A stretch of DNA of 5,016 nucleotides from Anaerolineae bacterium (GTDB taxonomy: Bacteria > Chloroflexota > Anaerolineae > 4572-78 > J111). The translations under genes were made by a program, and so were the position numbers. Location of the stretch: positions 1 through 5,016 of the forward strand of contig JAGRBY010000548.1 of assembly GCA_020433835.1 (NCBI GenBank), given 5' to 3'. Shown piece by piece: positions 4,981 through 5,016 of this stretch. A model generated the notes under the pieces. The model was not told where the DNA came from and made no database searches. It worked only from the letters and a program-made list of their open reading frames with translations. Position 1 is the first letter of the stretch, and every line of letters starts with the position of its first letter.

Positions 4981-5016
4981 ACTTAATGTAACAACCTCTA
5001 GTGTTGACCCTCATCT

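Noticed and set aside
5004..5009. TTGACC as a -35 element for a downstream gene
   Set aside because: The window ends before any -10 or gene could be seen, so it is only a hexamer match.

Overview
The window looks like a chromosomal stretch from a member of the Chloroflexota, probably an Anaerolineae- or Caldilineae-type lineage. Two protein styles suggest this: a lipoprotein with a long Thr/Pro/Glu 'TPTEEPT' linker followed by TPRs, and a large polytopic GT-C-like membrane protein ending in an extracytoplasmic beta-rich domain. There is no 16S or other marker, so the taxonomy is inference.

Left part (1-728, plus strand). The last 51 codons of an unidentified, charged, probably coiled-coil protein overlap by ATGA the start of kptA, an RNA 2'-phosphotransferase (Tpt1/KptA family). 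The overlap implies translational coupling. Between kptA and the next, convergent gene lies a 112-bp non-coding element (740-851). It has perfect 13-bp terminal inverted repeats and is flanked by a 5-bp direct repeat AGCTA, which is the structure of a MITE. The right-hand AGCTA contains the stop codon of the convergent gene.

Centre (854-3199, minus strand). One large gene encodes a 781-residue, roughly 13-TM protein resembling bacterial GT-C/family-39-type glycosyltransferases. Inside its coding sequence (1647-1713) is a tandem array of 7- and 8-bp units, GGAGATT(A/G). It sits in a 117-nt stretch with no C on the plus strand and encodes the loop before the last TM helix. The unit length is not a multiple of three, so loss or gain of a unit would usually shift the frame.

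Right part (3200-5016). A divergent intergenic region (3200-3407) carries a TATAAT very close to the minus-strand start codon, plus-strand promoter-like sequences, and an 18-bp perfect palindrome that looks like a repressor operator. It precedes a compact two-gene plus-strand operon: a TPR lipoprotein with an uncharacterised C-terminal beta-rich domain, then a DinB/YfiT-like putative metal-binding protein 7 nt downstream. After the operon is a 69-bp element with perfect 20-bp inverted arms built from 9-bp repeats.

No tRNA, rRNA, CRISPR array, riboswitch or intact transposase is visible. I see no convincing multi-gene novel system. The most interesting signals are the frame-sensitive repeat array inside the membrane-protein gene, the MITE-like insertion at its stop codon, and the palindrome upstream of the lipoprotein operon.
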